Source: Dysgonomonas sp. Marseille-P4361 (GTDB lineage: Bacteria > Bacteroidota > Bacteroidia > Bacteroidales > Dysgonomonadaceae). From it: a DNA stretch of 64,000 bases. Below the pieces are notes generated by a model, which had not been told where the DNA came from, did no database searches, and worked only from the letters and a program-made list of their open reading frames with translations. Shown here one piece after another: positions 30,919 to 40,456 of the stretch. The stretch is taken from the NCBI RefSeq assembly GCF_900343125.1, contig NZ_OPYL01000001.1:310001-374000 (forward strand). Reading direction: 5' to 3'. Positions within the stretch are counted from its first letter, which is position 1, and each line of letters begins with the position of its first letter. The position numbers and the translations under genes were made by a program.

Positions 30919-33900
30919 ATGGAAGAGATAGATAGTAACATCGATAATACAGAACAAAAGCCAGAGAAAAAGAGCCTACCCAAACGGCTTCTTAAGATTT
31001 TTCTCTACGTGGTTTTAGCCCTGATTGGACTAAATCTGCTTTTGTACATACTACTATCTATCCCGGCAATACAACAAAAAGCTGCCGATTTTGCAGTCGG
31101 AGAATTAAAGAAAACACTAAAAACCGAGGTCAAAATAGAGGAGTTGAGATTGAGCCTATTCAATCGTGCAACCTTGAAAGGTGTCTACGTAGAAGATCAG
31201 GCAAAAGATACCCTCCTATACGCCAATAGCTTAGAGGCTACACTCAGCCCGTGGGAATTAGTAAAAAGTAAGAAACTTGCTATCACCGGAATAACGCTTG
31301 ATAACTTCCTTATCAATGTGAATAAGAAAGATAGTGTAAGCGATTTCAATTTTCAATTTATTATAGATGCCTTTTCGAGTGAAGACACAACAAAGACCGA
31401 TACTACGAAGAGCGCTCTTGTGATCGTTATTGAGGATGTTAGCCTCACAAACGGACGGCTTAATTACGACATTTTATCCGATACTATCACTCCGGGAGTA
31501 TTCAATGCTTCACATATTGCATTACAGGATTTTACCGCAAATATTGATTTAACATCCATCGATCCTGACAGATTTGATATTTCTTTGAATAAATTATCCG
31601 TAAGGGAAACATCGGGCATCGAAATCAGAAATCTTGAAGGACATCTTTTCTCTGAGGGTCCTCAACTGTGGGTTGAAGGATTAGCACTTACCCTCCCTGA
31701 ATCGCATCTAATCACAAATAAGGTTAGATACAACCCCTCTTCTGATGAATTTGAGATAAATACAAATGATACTAGAATATCTCCTAAAGATTTAGTCGCT
31801 TTTCTGCCTAATTTGAAATTTCTGGACAAAGAATTAACACTAAATACAGGAATAAAAGGAACTCTTCCGAGTGTAAGTATTGATAGTATTGATATTACTT
31901 ATGGAAAAGACTTTATTTTAAAAGGTTCAGCCTTTCTTGAGAGCTACGAAAAATATGCAACCTCCAATTTAGGCATTCATCTTAAGCATGTTAAAGCAAC
32001 CCCTACAGCTATAGAATCGTTTGCGCGTCTTGGAGATTCTACTTTTATTTCTCCTGATATTCTAAAAGATCTAGGAGAATTATACTTAAAAGGGCAATTG
32101 ACCGGACAATTAGATCAGTTTAAATTAGATTTGGAATCATGGAATAAATTAGGGGCTTTGAACCTTCTTGCATCGGGAAAAGTGGATTCCTCTTTCACCA
32201 ACTTTGATGTGGCAGCAGGAGTTAAAACACGAAATTTCAATCTAGGGAAATTGCTCGGTGCTGATTCCGGACTAGATAAATTGACAGCACACATCAACCT
32301 GAAAGCTATGCAAAATAGCCATACTCCTTTAACAGCACAGGCAAGAGGGGCTATTGATGCCATCGGTTTTAATAAAGACACATTAGACAACATTCTTTTA
32401 AGCGGATATTACAACGCTAAAGACATGGGCTTAACAGCCAAAACGGATTGGGATACGGGAAACATATCCTTAAATGCCAGCATGAGTCAGACTAAAGTTC
32501 CTGACATAAAAGTACAATTAGAAGTAGACTCCTTGCATGTAGATCGTTTCTATAAAAATGAGAACTGGGTACACCCGCGTTTATCTCTAGCTCTAAAAGG
32601 AGATATAAAGGGACTTGATGTTGATAAGATGACAGGACTTGTTGAAATAGATAGTCTCAACTTTAAAGATGACAACTTTAATTTCAATCCGGGTAAATTT
32701 ACGCTTGAGGCTGTGAACAACTCAGCAGATAACAAGCATATTAAATTAGAATCCTCTCTATTGTCGGCAACAATCCAAGGGCAATATACATTCATGGCGC
32801 TAGCCGATGAGTTTTCGGTAATAATGCATGATTATCTGCCTGCGGTATTTCCCGAGCCAAACAAAAAGTTGCTTAACAAAAAGAAAGAGAATGATTTCTC
32901 TTTTAGTGTAACAGCAAATAACTCAGAAGAGCTTGGCAAAGTATTAGGGTTACCGGTAGATGTGGTCCAACCCGCAACTATCAGTGGCTATGTAAATACA
33001 ATAGACAAACGGATTAATATTGCAGGAAATATTCCTCATATCCGATTCAACGGACAAGACATACAAAACTCTGCTTTAGATATTTCTAACGGAGACTCTA
33101 CTTTTAATATCATGGCCAGGAGCAAGGTATTGGTCGAAAAAGGAGACTATGATATAAATCTCATCGTTAATGGGAAAAGTAATGAGATGCAAAGTTCAAT
33201 AAGCCTTTTTAGTGGAGATACAAACTTGAATATCAAGGGAGCAATTAATGCAAATGCAGAATTTACCAGAAATGAAGAAAAAGAACTTGTCTCTCAATTG
33301 AACATACTTCCTACTTCCGTCCTAATTGATAATCTTACGCTCAAGATACTCCCTGCCGAAGTGGTAAATATTGGGAAAAGAACAGAGATTGATAACTTTG
33401 GAATAGCAGTTAATGGAAAAAAATATTTCGGAGTAGATGGAGCAATATCCCCTTTGGAATCAGATACGCTTAAAGCTTACTTCGATCATGCAGAAATAGG
33501 AGATTTACTCGAAGCTTTTGACATGGATAATATTAAAGCTTGTCTGCATGGCGACATTCTATTGACTAATGTGATGGAAAGCCCCGAACTATACACAGAA
33601 GGACTGGAGATTGCAGATATTGTGGTTTACAATGATACTGTAGGGACTATAAATCTTGATAGTCAGTGGAACAACGATTTCGGAGGAGCTTATCTCTATG
33701 CCGCTTTAGAGAAAGGAGATGATATATTGAGTGAAATTGATGGCGTTATATACACTAATCAGGACTCTCTCGATTTGCAGGTACGCCTTATAGAAATGCC
33801 CCTCAAATGGATGCAACCTTTCTTAGCTACCACTCTGAATAAGCTGGACGGGAGTATCAGTACCAACATAATGATAGAAGGGAGTACCAAATCTCCTAAA

Positions 33901-35481
33901 CTAAGAGGCTTCTTAGGGTTTAATGATACGCAAGTGGGGATCGATTACACTAACGTGACCTATACAATTTCAGACACCATTATGATCAGTCCCGACAGGA
34001 TAGGATTTGACAATCTTACGTTGAAAGATAGCAAAGGAAATACAGCAAAGGTAAATGCCTCTGTAACGCATAAGAACTTCGAAGACATGAAGTTTTCTCT
34101 TAACATGCAGATGAATAAACTCATGGTTCTCAATACAGAGCATAGGATAGACAGTCTATTCTATGGAAGAGTGTTTGCCTCCGGTTCTGTCAAGATCAAT
34201 GGTGATGAAAATGGCATCAACATGAATATGCAAATTAAGAATGACAAAAATTCTAAACTAAATATACTATTGCCGCAGCATTCCGAAGCTTCGGATTATA
34301 AGAGCGTCGTTTACATTAATGTTCCTGAAGAAAAATTAAAGGATAAAGATGCGTTAGGGAAATCTACCGCCACAGGCAGTCTTCCTCTCAATTTAAGTAT
34401 AAAACTAGATGTAACTCCTGATATTGCTTTAGGAGTCGTTATCAACCCTTCTACCGGGGATGCTATGCAGGCTAAAGGGCAAGGAAAAATTACGTTCAAC
34501 TATGACATGCAGAAAGAAAATATGTCTACATATGGCGAATACACCTTGACAGAAGGAAATGTTAAACTAAATCTTCAGAATATAAAAAAACTTCAGTTTG
34601 ACATAAAAGAAGGAAGTAAATTATACTTTAATGGAGATCCCCTAAATACCCAATTTGACATTACAGCCTACCGTAGAGTAAGGTCTGACTTAAAAAGCTT
34701 AGATGTAAGTTTCGATAGTAATGACTATCCTTCCAAAATTGATGTAGATTGTATTTTGGATATTTCGGGAGATATAGATCAAATGGATCTTGGTTATAAT
34801 ATTAATTTTCCAAATGCAGAGGATGATGTACGAGCAAAGGTAAATAGCTATATAAGCACCGATGAGCAAAAGACATTGCAATTTGCATCTCTAGTTGTAA
34901 CTGGCACCTTCTTCTCAAACATGGGAAATACCGGCAGCAGTATAGGTAACAGTCTATGGACTGGGATTGTGTCAAGTACACTTTCAAGTCGCCTAAGCGC
35001 TCTTGTTGGCAATATGTTAGGTAACGAATGGCAAGTGGGGGCTAATATTGAGTCCAACGATCCAAACTTGACAGACATGAACATGACCGTTAATGTTTCC
35101 CGCAAATTCTTAGACGATAAACTACATATTAAAACCAATTTAGGATATCGGACAAATCAATCGACTACGGCTGATAATTCTTTTATTGGAGACTTTGAAG
35201 CCGAATACCGATTAAATTCATTGTGGATACTGAGAGCCTATAATCATACAAACGATCAGTTTTACAGACAAGCCCCATATACTCAAGGGGTGGGAATCGT
35301 ATATAGCAAAGAAGCTACATCGCTTAGACGTTTATTCCAGTCGTTCAGACCAAGAAGAAATCGAAATAGGGATAAAGAGAAAGAAGAAACGACGTCCCAA
35401 CCTTCAGATTCAACAATTATCAATAAAGAACAACAGCCATTAATTGATAAAAAGACAGAGATCAAGGCTGATAATCAGTAA
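30919..35481 (+). CDS. translocation/assembly module TamB-family protein
   Basis: A 1520-residue AsmA/TamB (DUF490) protein. A single N-terminal membrane segment (about residues 25-50) is followed by an N-terminal AsmA-like region starting near VGELKKTL. A very long periplasmic beta-rich domain and the C-terminal TamB domain (about 1050-1460) complete it. Such proteins bridge inner and outer membranes and are linked to outer-membrane protein assembly and lipid transport. The tail is basic and low-complexity. No BamA/TamA-like partner is adjacent. Confidence 0.88.
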   Translation: MEEIDSNIDNTEQKPEKKSLPKRLLKIFLYVVLALIGLNLLLYILLSIPAIQQKAADFAVGELKKTLKTEVKIEELRLSLFNRATLKGVYVEDQAKDTLLYANSLEATLSPWELVKSKKLAITGITLDNFLINVNKKDSVSDFNFQFIIDAFSSEDTTKTDTTKSALVIVIEDVSLTNGRLNYDILSDTITPGVFNASHIALQDFTANIDLTSIDPDRFDISLNKLSVRETSGIEIRNLEGHLFSEGPQLWVEGLALTLPESHLITNKVRYNPSSDEFEINTNDTRISPKDLVAFLPNLKFLDKELTLNTGIKGTLPSVSIDSIDITYGKDFILKGSAFLESYEKYATSNLGIHLKHVKATPTAIESFARLGDSTFISPDILKDLGELYLKGQLTGQLDQFKLDLESWNKLGALNLLASGKVDSSFTNFDVAAGVKTRNFNLGKLLGADSGLDKLTAHINLKAMQNSHTPLTAQARGAIDAIGFNKDTLDNILLSGYYNAKDMGLTAKTDWDTGNISLNASMSQTKVPDIKVQLEVDSLHVDRFYKNENWVHPRLSLALKGDIKGLDVDKMTGLVEIDSLNFKDDNFNFNPGKFTLEAVNNSADNKHIKLESSLLSATIQGQYTFMALADEFSVIMHDYLPAVFPEPNKKLLNKKKENDFSFSVTANNSEELGKVLGLPVDVVQPATISGYVNTIDKRINIAGNIPHIRFNGQDIQNSALDISNGDSTFNIMARSKVLVEKGDYDINLIVNGKSNEMQSSISLFSGDTNLNIKGAINANAEFTRNEEKELVSQLNILPTSVLIDNLTLKILPAEVVNIGKRTEIDNFGIAVNGKKYFGVDGAISPLESDTLKAYFDHAEIGDLLEAFDMDNIKACLHGDILLTNVMESPELYTEGLEIADIVVYNDTVGTINLDSQWNNDFGGAYLYAALEKGDDILSEIDGVIYTNQDSLDLQVRLIEMPLKWMQPFLATTLNKLDGSISTNIMIEGSTKSPKLRGFLGFNDTQVGIDYTNVTYTISDTIMISPDRIGFDNLTLKDSKGNTAKVNASVTHKNFEDMKFSLNMQMNKLMVLNTEHRIDSLFYGRVFASGSVKINGDENGINMNMQIKNDKNSKLNILLPQHSEASDYKSVVYINVPEEKLKDKDALGKSTATGSLPLNLSIKLDVTPDIALGVVINPSTGDAMQAKGQGKITFNYDMQKENMSTYGEYTLTEGNVKLNLQNIKKLQFDIKEGSKLYFNGDPLNTQFDITAYRRVRSDLKSLDVSFDSNDYPSKIDVDCILDISGDIDQMDLGYNINFPNAEDDVRAKVNSYISTDEQKTLQFASLVVTGTFFSNMGNTGSSIGNSLWTGIVSSTLSSRLSALVGNMLGNEWQVGANIESNDPNLTDMNMTVNVSRKFLDDKLHIKTNLGYRTNQSTTADNSFIGDFEAEYRLNSLWILRAYNHTNDQFYRQAPYTQGVGIVYSKEATSLRRLFQSFRPRRNRNRDKEKEETTSQPSDSTIINKEQQPLIDKKTEIKADNQ

Positions 35482-35516
35482 TATAAAATTTTATTAAAAA
35501 TATTTTTATCAAAAGT

Positions 35517-35548
35517 ATTGCAGAATTAAAATCCTTACCCTATCTTTG
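35517..35548 (+). promoter_or_regulatory. promoter of tRNA-Val
   Basis: A TTG-containing -33 element (35517-35521) and TATCTTTG at 35541-35548 are spaced 19-20 bases apart, 35 bases before the tRNA. Confidence 0.65.
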
Positions 35549-35583
35549 CATCGCATTTGAGAGAAAATGCAACATCAAATAAA

Positions 35584-35661
35584 GGGCGGTTAGCTCAGTT
35601 GGTTCAGAGCATCTGGTTTACACCCAGAGGGTCGGGGGTTCGAATCCCTCACCGCCCACCA
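35584..35661 (+). tRNA. tRNA-Val (anticodon UAC)
   Basis: Complete cloverleaf. The acceptor arm is GGGCGGT/ACCGCCC and the D arm is GCTC/GAGC. The anticodon stem TCTGG/CCAGA encloses loop TTTACAC with anticodon TAC. The T arm carries GGTTCGAATCC, and CCA is encoded. It marks the left side of the accessory island, and its 3' end is a plausible integration target, as with many tyrosine recombinase elements. I found no second copy of the 3' end in this window. Confidence 0.97.
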
Positions 35662-35705
35662 AACGGCAAAAAGGTCAAAAGCCACAGAATGCCAAAGAAA
35701 GACAT

Positions 35706-35740
35706 AAAGTCTGTTAGTCAGTAGATTAGCAGACTTTTTT
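35706..35740 (+). terminator. intrinsic terminator after tRNA-Val
   Basis: AAAGTCTG at 35706-35713 pairs with CAGACTTT at 35730-35737, followed by further Ts. Confidence 0.7.
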
Positions 35741-35949
35741 CTTTTTCATCGAAGCCAATAAAAGTCAAAGAAAGACAATAGTGGAGTGAGTAAAAAGTGA
35801 GTGAAACCCTGACTGATTTTTCACTCACTCGAAAGCTCGTTAATCACTATGATTAAATGACTTACAAAGGTATAACTTGTCATACTCAGGGAGGCTCAAT
35901 CTTTAAGCGATAGTGAATAATTTTGTCAAATTGCCTAAAAACAAGAGTT

Positions 35950-37005
35950 ATGAAGAGTACTTATCGAATCCTTTTTTTGATACGAAAGAATGATTTAAAC
36001 AAAGATGGACAAGCCAACATAATGGTTAGAATATCTATTAGTGGCAAGAAATCAGAGTTTAGTTCTTTGCAGTTTGTTAAGCCCCAAATGTGGAGTTCAA
36101 CAGGCAGAGTAATCGGAAGAACAAAAGAAGCTGTGACAATCAATGATGCCTTAGATAAAATAACTATAGCCTTAGACAAACATTATAAGGCTATCCTCGA
36201 AAAGGATGGCTATGTTACTCCTCAAAAACTTCGGGACACGTACTTGGGAAAAGAAATTAGAGAAAAAACAGTTCTTGCACTATATGACATTAAGGTAGAA
36301 CAGAAAAGAAACTTAGTAGGAAAAACAATCCGAGATACAACACTATCCAAATATCTAGCCACCCGAAAACGTGTTGCAGATTTCATGCTACATAAATACA
36401 AAAAGGCGGATTTACAGATAAGAGAAGTAGATTTTCAATTCATAACTGACTATGAAGTTTACTTGAAATCGGTTTGCGATTGTGGTCACAACTCAACAAT
36501 TAAACATTTACGCTATCTGAAACAGATAATAACCAATGCTCTTAAGAACAGATATATTTCTTATGACCCTTTTGACGATCTCCCATTGTCATACAAGCCA
36601 GTGAACAAGCAATTTTTGATAGAGCCTGAAATAAAAAAACTTCTATCAAAAAAGTTTGATTGTCAAAGATTAGAGGAGGTCAGAGATATATTTGCGTTTC
36701 AATGTTTCACAGGTATTGCCTACATAGATGTTTCCAATTTAACTACCGATAATATGTTTGAAGATGGTTTCGGTCAGAAATGGTTACGTTTAAGCAGGCA
36801 AAAATCAGATGTAGAAGCCAATATCCCATTGTTAGAGATTCCCTTAAGTATTATCAGAAAATACAGGAAGTTAGGAAGTGATAAACTGTTGCCAATGCAT
36901 ACCAATCAAAAGATGAATGAATATTTGAAGGAGATCGCAACTCTCTGTGGCATAAAGAAAAAGCTAACAACGCACGTTGCAAGATATACCCCTTCTCCTT
37001 TTTAG
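35950..37005 (+). pseudogene. tyrosine recombinase/integrase, 3'-truncated
   Basis: A Bacteroidota-type integrase of about 351 residues from the ATG at 35950. It has the N-terminal arm-binding region, the core-binding SAM-like domain (about 95-190) and most of the catalytic domain, including the CFTGIAYIDVSNL box. The frame ends in THVARYTPSPF: the HxxR box is reached, then a stop cuts off the second histidine and the nucleophilic tyrosine. Relatives run 50-60 residues further. It is therefore probably inactive. Its position 288 bases after tRNA-Val, reading away from it, suggests it once integrated an element at this tRNA. Confidence 0.85.
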
Positions 37006-37243
37006 CTAAAAACGAGCAACTTACAACCTTATTTTTAAAAATAGGTAACGATTTGGTAACAAAACTATGCTTTTGAATTATTCCTTTATAAATCAGCCGT
37101 TTGGATTGGCTGTTATTCGGAATAGGTAACGGATAAGTAATGAGATAACTTCATCAATTTGCCCCACTTTGAGCAGGTTGATTAGCTTAGGACAAAGGTA
37201 ACACAATTTCCCATTTTACATATAATTTGCTCCTACATCATTA
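37006..37243. repeat. repeat-containing region at left island junction, att-like
   Basis: Non-coding region after the truncated integrase. GGTAAC occurs at 37044, 37055, 37125 and 37197, and the 11-mer AATAGGTAACG is present twice (37040-37050 and 37121-37131). An imperfect inverted repeat ATCAGCC/GGCTGTTAT lies between them. Such clusters resemble arm-type integrase sites. Related GGTAAC/GTTAC motifs recur near the right end at 57493, 57528, 57656 and 57675. Confidence 0.4.
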
Positions 37244-39379
37244 TTATTTTCGGAGCTTATTATAGTACCGGTTTCGTTGTTTGAACATCTTATCGAAATA
37301 ATCAATCTTGGAATCTCGATAGTCAAAGATCACCGGAGGTTTTCCTGAGCGTTGAACTCTTCCGATATATTGCACTAACTTACCTTCGAAAGTAAATGGG
37401 TAAACGATAAACAAACATTCCAAGGCACTTATATCAATACCTTCCCCAAAATATTGTCCTGTTGAAATAATGATTTGAAAATGTCCTTGTTCAATCTGTT
37501 CCAACTTACTTTTCCGGCTTCTTTCCGAATCATCTCCTGAAATGGCAATCGTTTCGTACTTTTCTTTCAAATAAAGGTTTAAGATATTTACATGAGATTT
37601 TCTTTCAGTCAGTATCAGAATAGATTTGAACCGAGAGATATTCTCATCAATATCCTTTAAAATCAAGCCATTTCGAGCAGTGTCATATATAAGAACCTGC
37701 GAAACCGTTTCGTAGTTGTCGGTTTTGTAGTCGAAAGGAACGAACAGTTCAGTTTCCTTAATATTAATTTCAGCCTTGCTGTTTTGTTGCTCCAGCAACT
37801 CCTTTTGGGTCATTTCATAGATGATGTTGCCAATATATACATAGATCAACTTCTCATCGTTATTTTTCCGTTTTGGAGTAGCTGTCAGTCCGTACAGGTA
37901 ATAGCAGTTTAGTTGAGTTATGACCTCCCGAAACGACTTCGCTGGTATATGATGGCATTCATCAACAATCACCATTCCGAATCGGTTTTTCAGTTCAGAT
38001 AAATCGCCTCTGGTTAAAGACTGTATCATGGCAATCGTCACTTCTTTTCCAATTTTATCTTTCTGATTTCCGATTTGTCCAATTTGCTTTTTGGGTATAG
38101 ATAAGAAGTTTTGTATTCGGTCGATCCATTGGTCGAATAATTGTTTGCGATGAACAAGAATGAGAGTTGGCTGCTTTTTCTGAGAAATCAGCTCCAACCC
38201 TATAATTGTCTTACCCGAACCGGGAGGAGAAACAATCACTCCAAAGTCTTTCGTTTCTGCTCGTTCCAATACTTCCTGTTGGTGCGGAAGTAAGTCAATT
38301 TTAGAGTTTACGGTAATCTCTTCCTGCCGACATCGTTCGTCTATGATTTTGATAGGAATGTTTTCTGAATTGCAAAATTTCACAAGAGAGGAGGCAAACC
38401 CACGAGGAATAATGATTCCCTCCGTAGTTTCTTCTATCAGCTTGAAATATTTTTCAATGTTGTATGCGGTTTTTCCTAATCGCTTCTTGACGATATAATC
38501 TGAATTCAGAAAGTTTAGATTATTCCGTAGAAAATCAATTAACTTCTGATTTAGTTGTATTCTTTTGAGATATATCTCACTGTTGATGAGTATTTCTAAT
38601 TCGAAGGCGGATTTAGAATTGGTGTATTTTGAAGTGAAGACTTCTTTTGTTTTTCCTGATAGCAGTAAATGCAAAGAATCTATCTTCTGTTTAGGTATTT
38701 TCTTGACGGTCTCTAAAAAAGTCCACTGGTTATCAATCGGAGTGAGTGTATCCGGCTCTATAAAACAGGAGTTGCCTTGTACTAATGAATTGCCTTGCAG
38801 AGGAAGGGCAATCAGATTGCCGATACCTTTTCCCGAATGAATATCCTGATTAGGAAAGAGTCTATCAAAGCTCGGTTCTTTTTCGAATTTAGATATAATG
38901 CCGGATTGCAACAACAGTTCGAACATTATTTTCCGGCTTTGGAAAGCAGGGATATTCTCTTCAAAGAACAACCATAAGTGTCCGCCGCTACCGGAGCGTG
39001 AGCGTTCTATATACGCAGGTAGTTCAACTTCCAGACACGCTTTGTGCAGTTTGAATATGGATTCTTGCCAATTTTCTTCATCAAAATCGGCCGCAATGAA
39101 AAACGAAGTATTATCTTGTAAAAGAGGGTAAATTCCGACTGTCGTTTTTCCGGCAAAGTGTTCTCTTAATGCTACGTCATTAAATGGAAGATATTCTTTT
39201 TTCGTGTAACTGGCAAATGTTCCTCCTGAGGCTTTGTGTTTGTTATAATCATCCCAATCCACTTTGTAGGCTGGCATATATCCACTTCGTCCATCTTTCT
39301 CCCATCGAACCGCATAAACATCATCCCTTCCTCGAAAAAGAGATTTGTAGGTATCTATGTGGGATTGTGATATTTGCAT
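37244..39379 (-). CDS. archaeo-eukaryotic primase-SF2 helicase fusion (TOTE-type)
   Basis: A 711-residue fusion. The first 240 residues look like the archaeo-eukaryotic primase domain of the TOTE conflict systems: AADFDEENW gives the DxD metal pair (Asp98, Asp100), and SGSGGHLWLFF gives the nucleotide-binding histidine (134). A linker (about 245-360) leads to a superfamily 2 helicase with Walker A SPPGSGKT (384-391), the DECHH box (473-477), GLTATPKR, and a C-terminal QYIGRVQRSGK motif VI, i.e. XPB-like. It is the last gene of the restriction/TIR operon, 33 bases after RhuM. A role in defence or repair at foreign DNA is inferred. Confidence 0.78.
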   Translation of the reverse strand: MQISQSHIDTYKSLFRGRDDVYAVRWEKDGRSGYMPAYKVDWDDYNKHKASGGTFASYTKKEYLPFNDVALREHFAGKTTVGIYPLLQDNTSFFIAADFDEENWQESIFKLHKACLEVELPAYIERSRSGSGGHLWLFFEENIPAFQSRKIMFELLLQSGIISKFEKEPSFDRLFPNQDIHSGKGIGNLIALPLQGNSLVQGNSCFIEPDTLTPIDNQWTFLETVKKIPKQKIDSLHLLLSGKTKEVFTSKYTNSKSAFELEILINSEIYLKRIQLNQKLIDFLRNNLNFLNSDYIVKKRLGKTAYNIEKYFKLIEETTEGIIIPRGFASSLVKFCNSENIPIKIIDERCRQEEITVNSKIDLLPHQQEVLERAETKDFGVIVSPPGSGKTIIGLELISQKKQPTLILVHRKQLFDQWIDRIQNFLSIPKKQIGQIGNQKDKIGKEVTIAMIQSLTRGDLSELKNRFGMVIVDECHHIPAKSFREVITQLNCYYLYGLTATPKRKNNDEKLIYVYIGNIIYEMTQKELLEQQNSKAEINIKETELFVPFDYKTDNYETVSQVLIYDTARNGLILKDIDENISRFKSILILTERKSHVNILNLYLKEKYETIAISGDDSERSRKSKLEQIEQGHFQIIISTGQYFGEGIDISALECLFIVYPFTFEGKLVQYIGRVQRSGKPPVIFDYRDSKIDYFDKMFKQRNRYYNKLRK

Positions 39380-39412
39380 TGGACGGACTTTTATGGTTAA
39401 TGTTTCATATTC

Positions 39413-40444
39413 CTACGATTTATTATTTTTCTTTTTACCAAGCAATTTAAGTTTTTCCTCAGCTTGTTCAATGCTTGCTATAAATTGTTTTTCGACCTCT
39501 GAAAGTTCAGCATTACTTTTTTGTTTATATGCGTCATACTCAGCCAAAGCTTTTCTTTGCGCTAATTCTGCCGATATTTTACCGGCATGAGTTAAAACAT
39601 CTTGTCGGCTCATTGAAATAAAACCGTCCAGCACCTCAATCCATTCTTTCATATACATAGGTTTCTGCTGTATGGCATTTATTTCTGCAATATCTAAATA
39701 AGCAGAAACGAGGCGATTTAAAAGAGCTAATTCCTCTTCTGTCAGATAGTTCTTTGCGACAATAATTTCTTGCTTGGTCGGTTTCTTTCCTTTGAAAGCG
39801 GTTAAGCCCATAAAAGGGAGTTCGGCATTGGCTCTTTGGAAGATCACCTCTGCTGCCGTATGTCCATGTGCCGCCCAATGCAGTTTATTTTGCACAGTCT
39901 GAAAAAACTTTTGCGTAATATCAGTTCGAGGGTCATAGTCAATGCTTGTCGCATAAATTTCGAGAACCTTGCGGTAGAAAAGTTTTTCGGAAGAACGTAT
40001 ATCGCGAATCCGGTCGAGTAATTCTTCAAAATATCCTCCTCCTTGTTTTAATAGCTCGTCATTCATCGTGAATCCTTTTATCAGGTATTCACGCAACCGT
40101 TCGGTAGCCCATATCCGGAATTGAGTACCTCTCAGCGACTTTACTCTATAACCAACGGAGATTATGACATCCAGATTGTAGTGTTCAATTTCACGCTCTA
40201 CCTGCCGACTACCTTCTAATCGAACTGTTCGGAATTTCCGAACAGTTGAATCGGGCATCAGCTCTCCTTCTTCGAAAATATGCTTTATATGCTCGCTTAT
40301 ATTAGATTTTGACGATTGAAACAATTCGACCATGTCAGCTTGTGTCAGCCAAACGGTATTATCGTCCAAGCGTACTTGTATCTTGATTTTCCCGTCTTCG
40401 GATTGATATAACAATATTTCGCTATTTGATTTTTGGGGCAGCAT
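39413..40444 (-). CDS. RhuM family protein
   Basis: A 343-residue member of the RhuM (virulence) family. The N-terminus contains the hallmark DNTVWLTQADMVELFQSSKSN and continues with HIKHIFEEGEL and the YNLDVIISVGYRVKSLRGTQF core (cited as short motifs WLTQADM, DVIISVGYRV, GTQFRIWAT). The C-terminal half includes FQRANAELPFMGL, a Fic/DOC-like region seen in this family. It is often found next to type I restriction genes, as here: 12 bases after hsdR. Its biochemical role is unclear. Confidence 0.85.
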   Translation of the reverse strand: MLPQKSNSEILLYQSEDGKIKIQVRLDDNTVWLTQADMVELFQSSKSNISEHIKHIFEEGELMPDSTVRKFRTVRLEGSRQVEREIEHYNLDVIISVGYRVKSLRGTQFRIWATERLREYLIKGFTMNDELLKQGGGYFEELLDRIRDIRSSEKLFYRKVLEIYATSIDYDPRTDITQKFFQTVQNKLHWAAHGHTAAEVIFQRANAELPFMGLTAFKGKKPTKQEIIVAKNYLTEEELALLNRLVSAYLDIAEINAIQQKPMYMKEWIEVLDGFISMSRQDVLTHAGKISAELAQRKALAEYDAYKQKSNAELSEVEKQFIASIEQAEEKLKLLGKKKNNKS

Positions 40445-40456
40445 ATATGATTCCTT

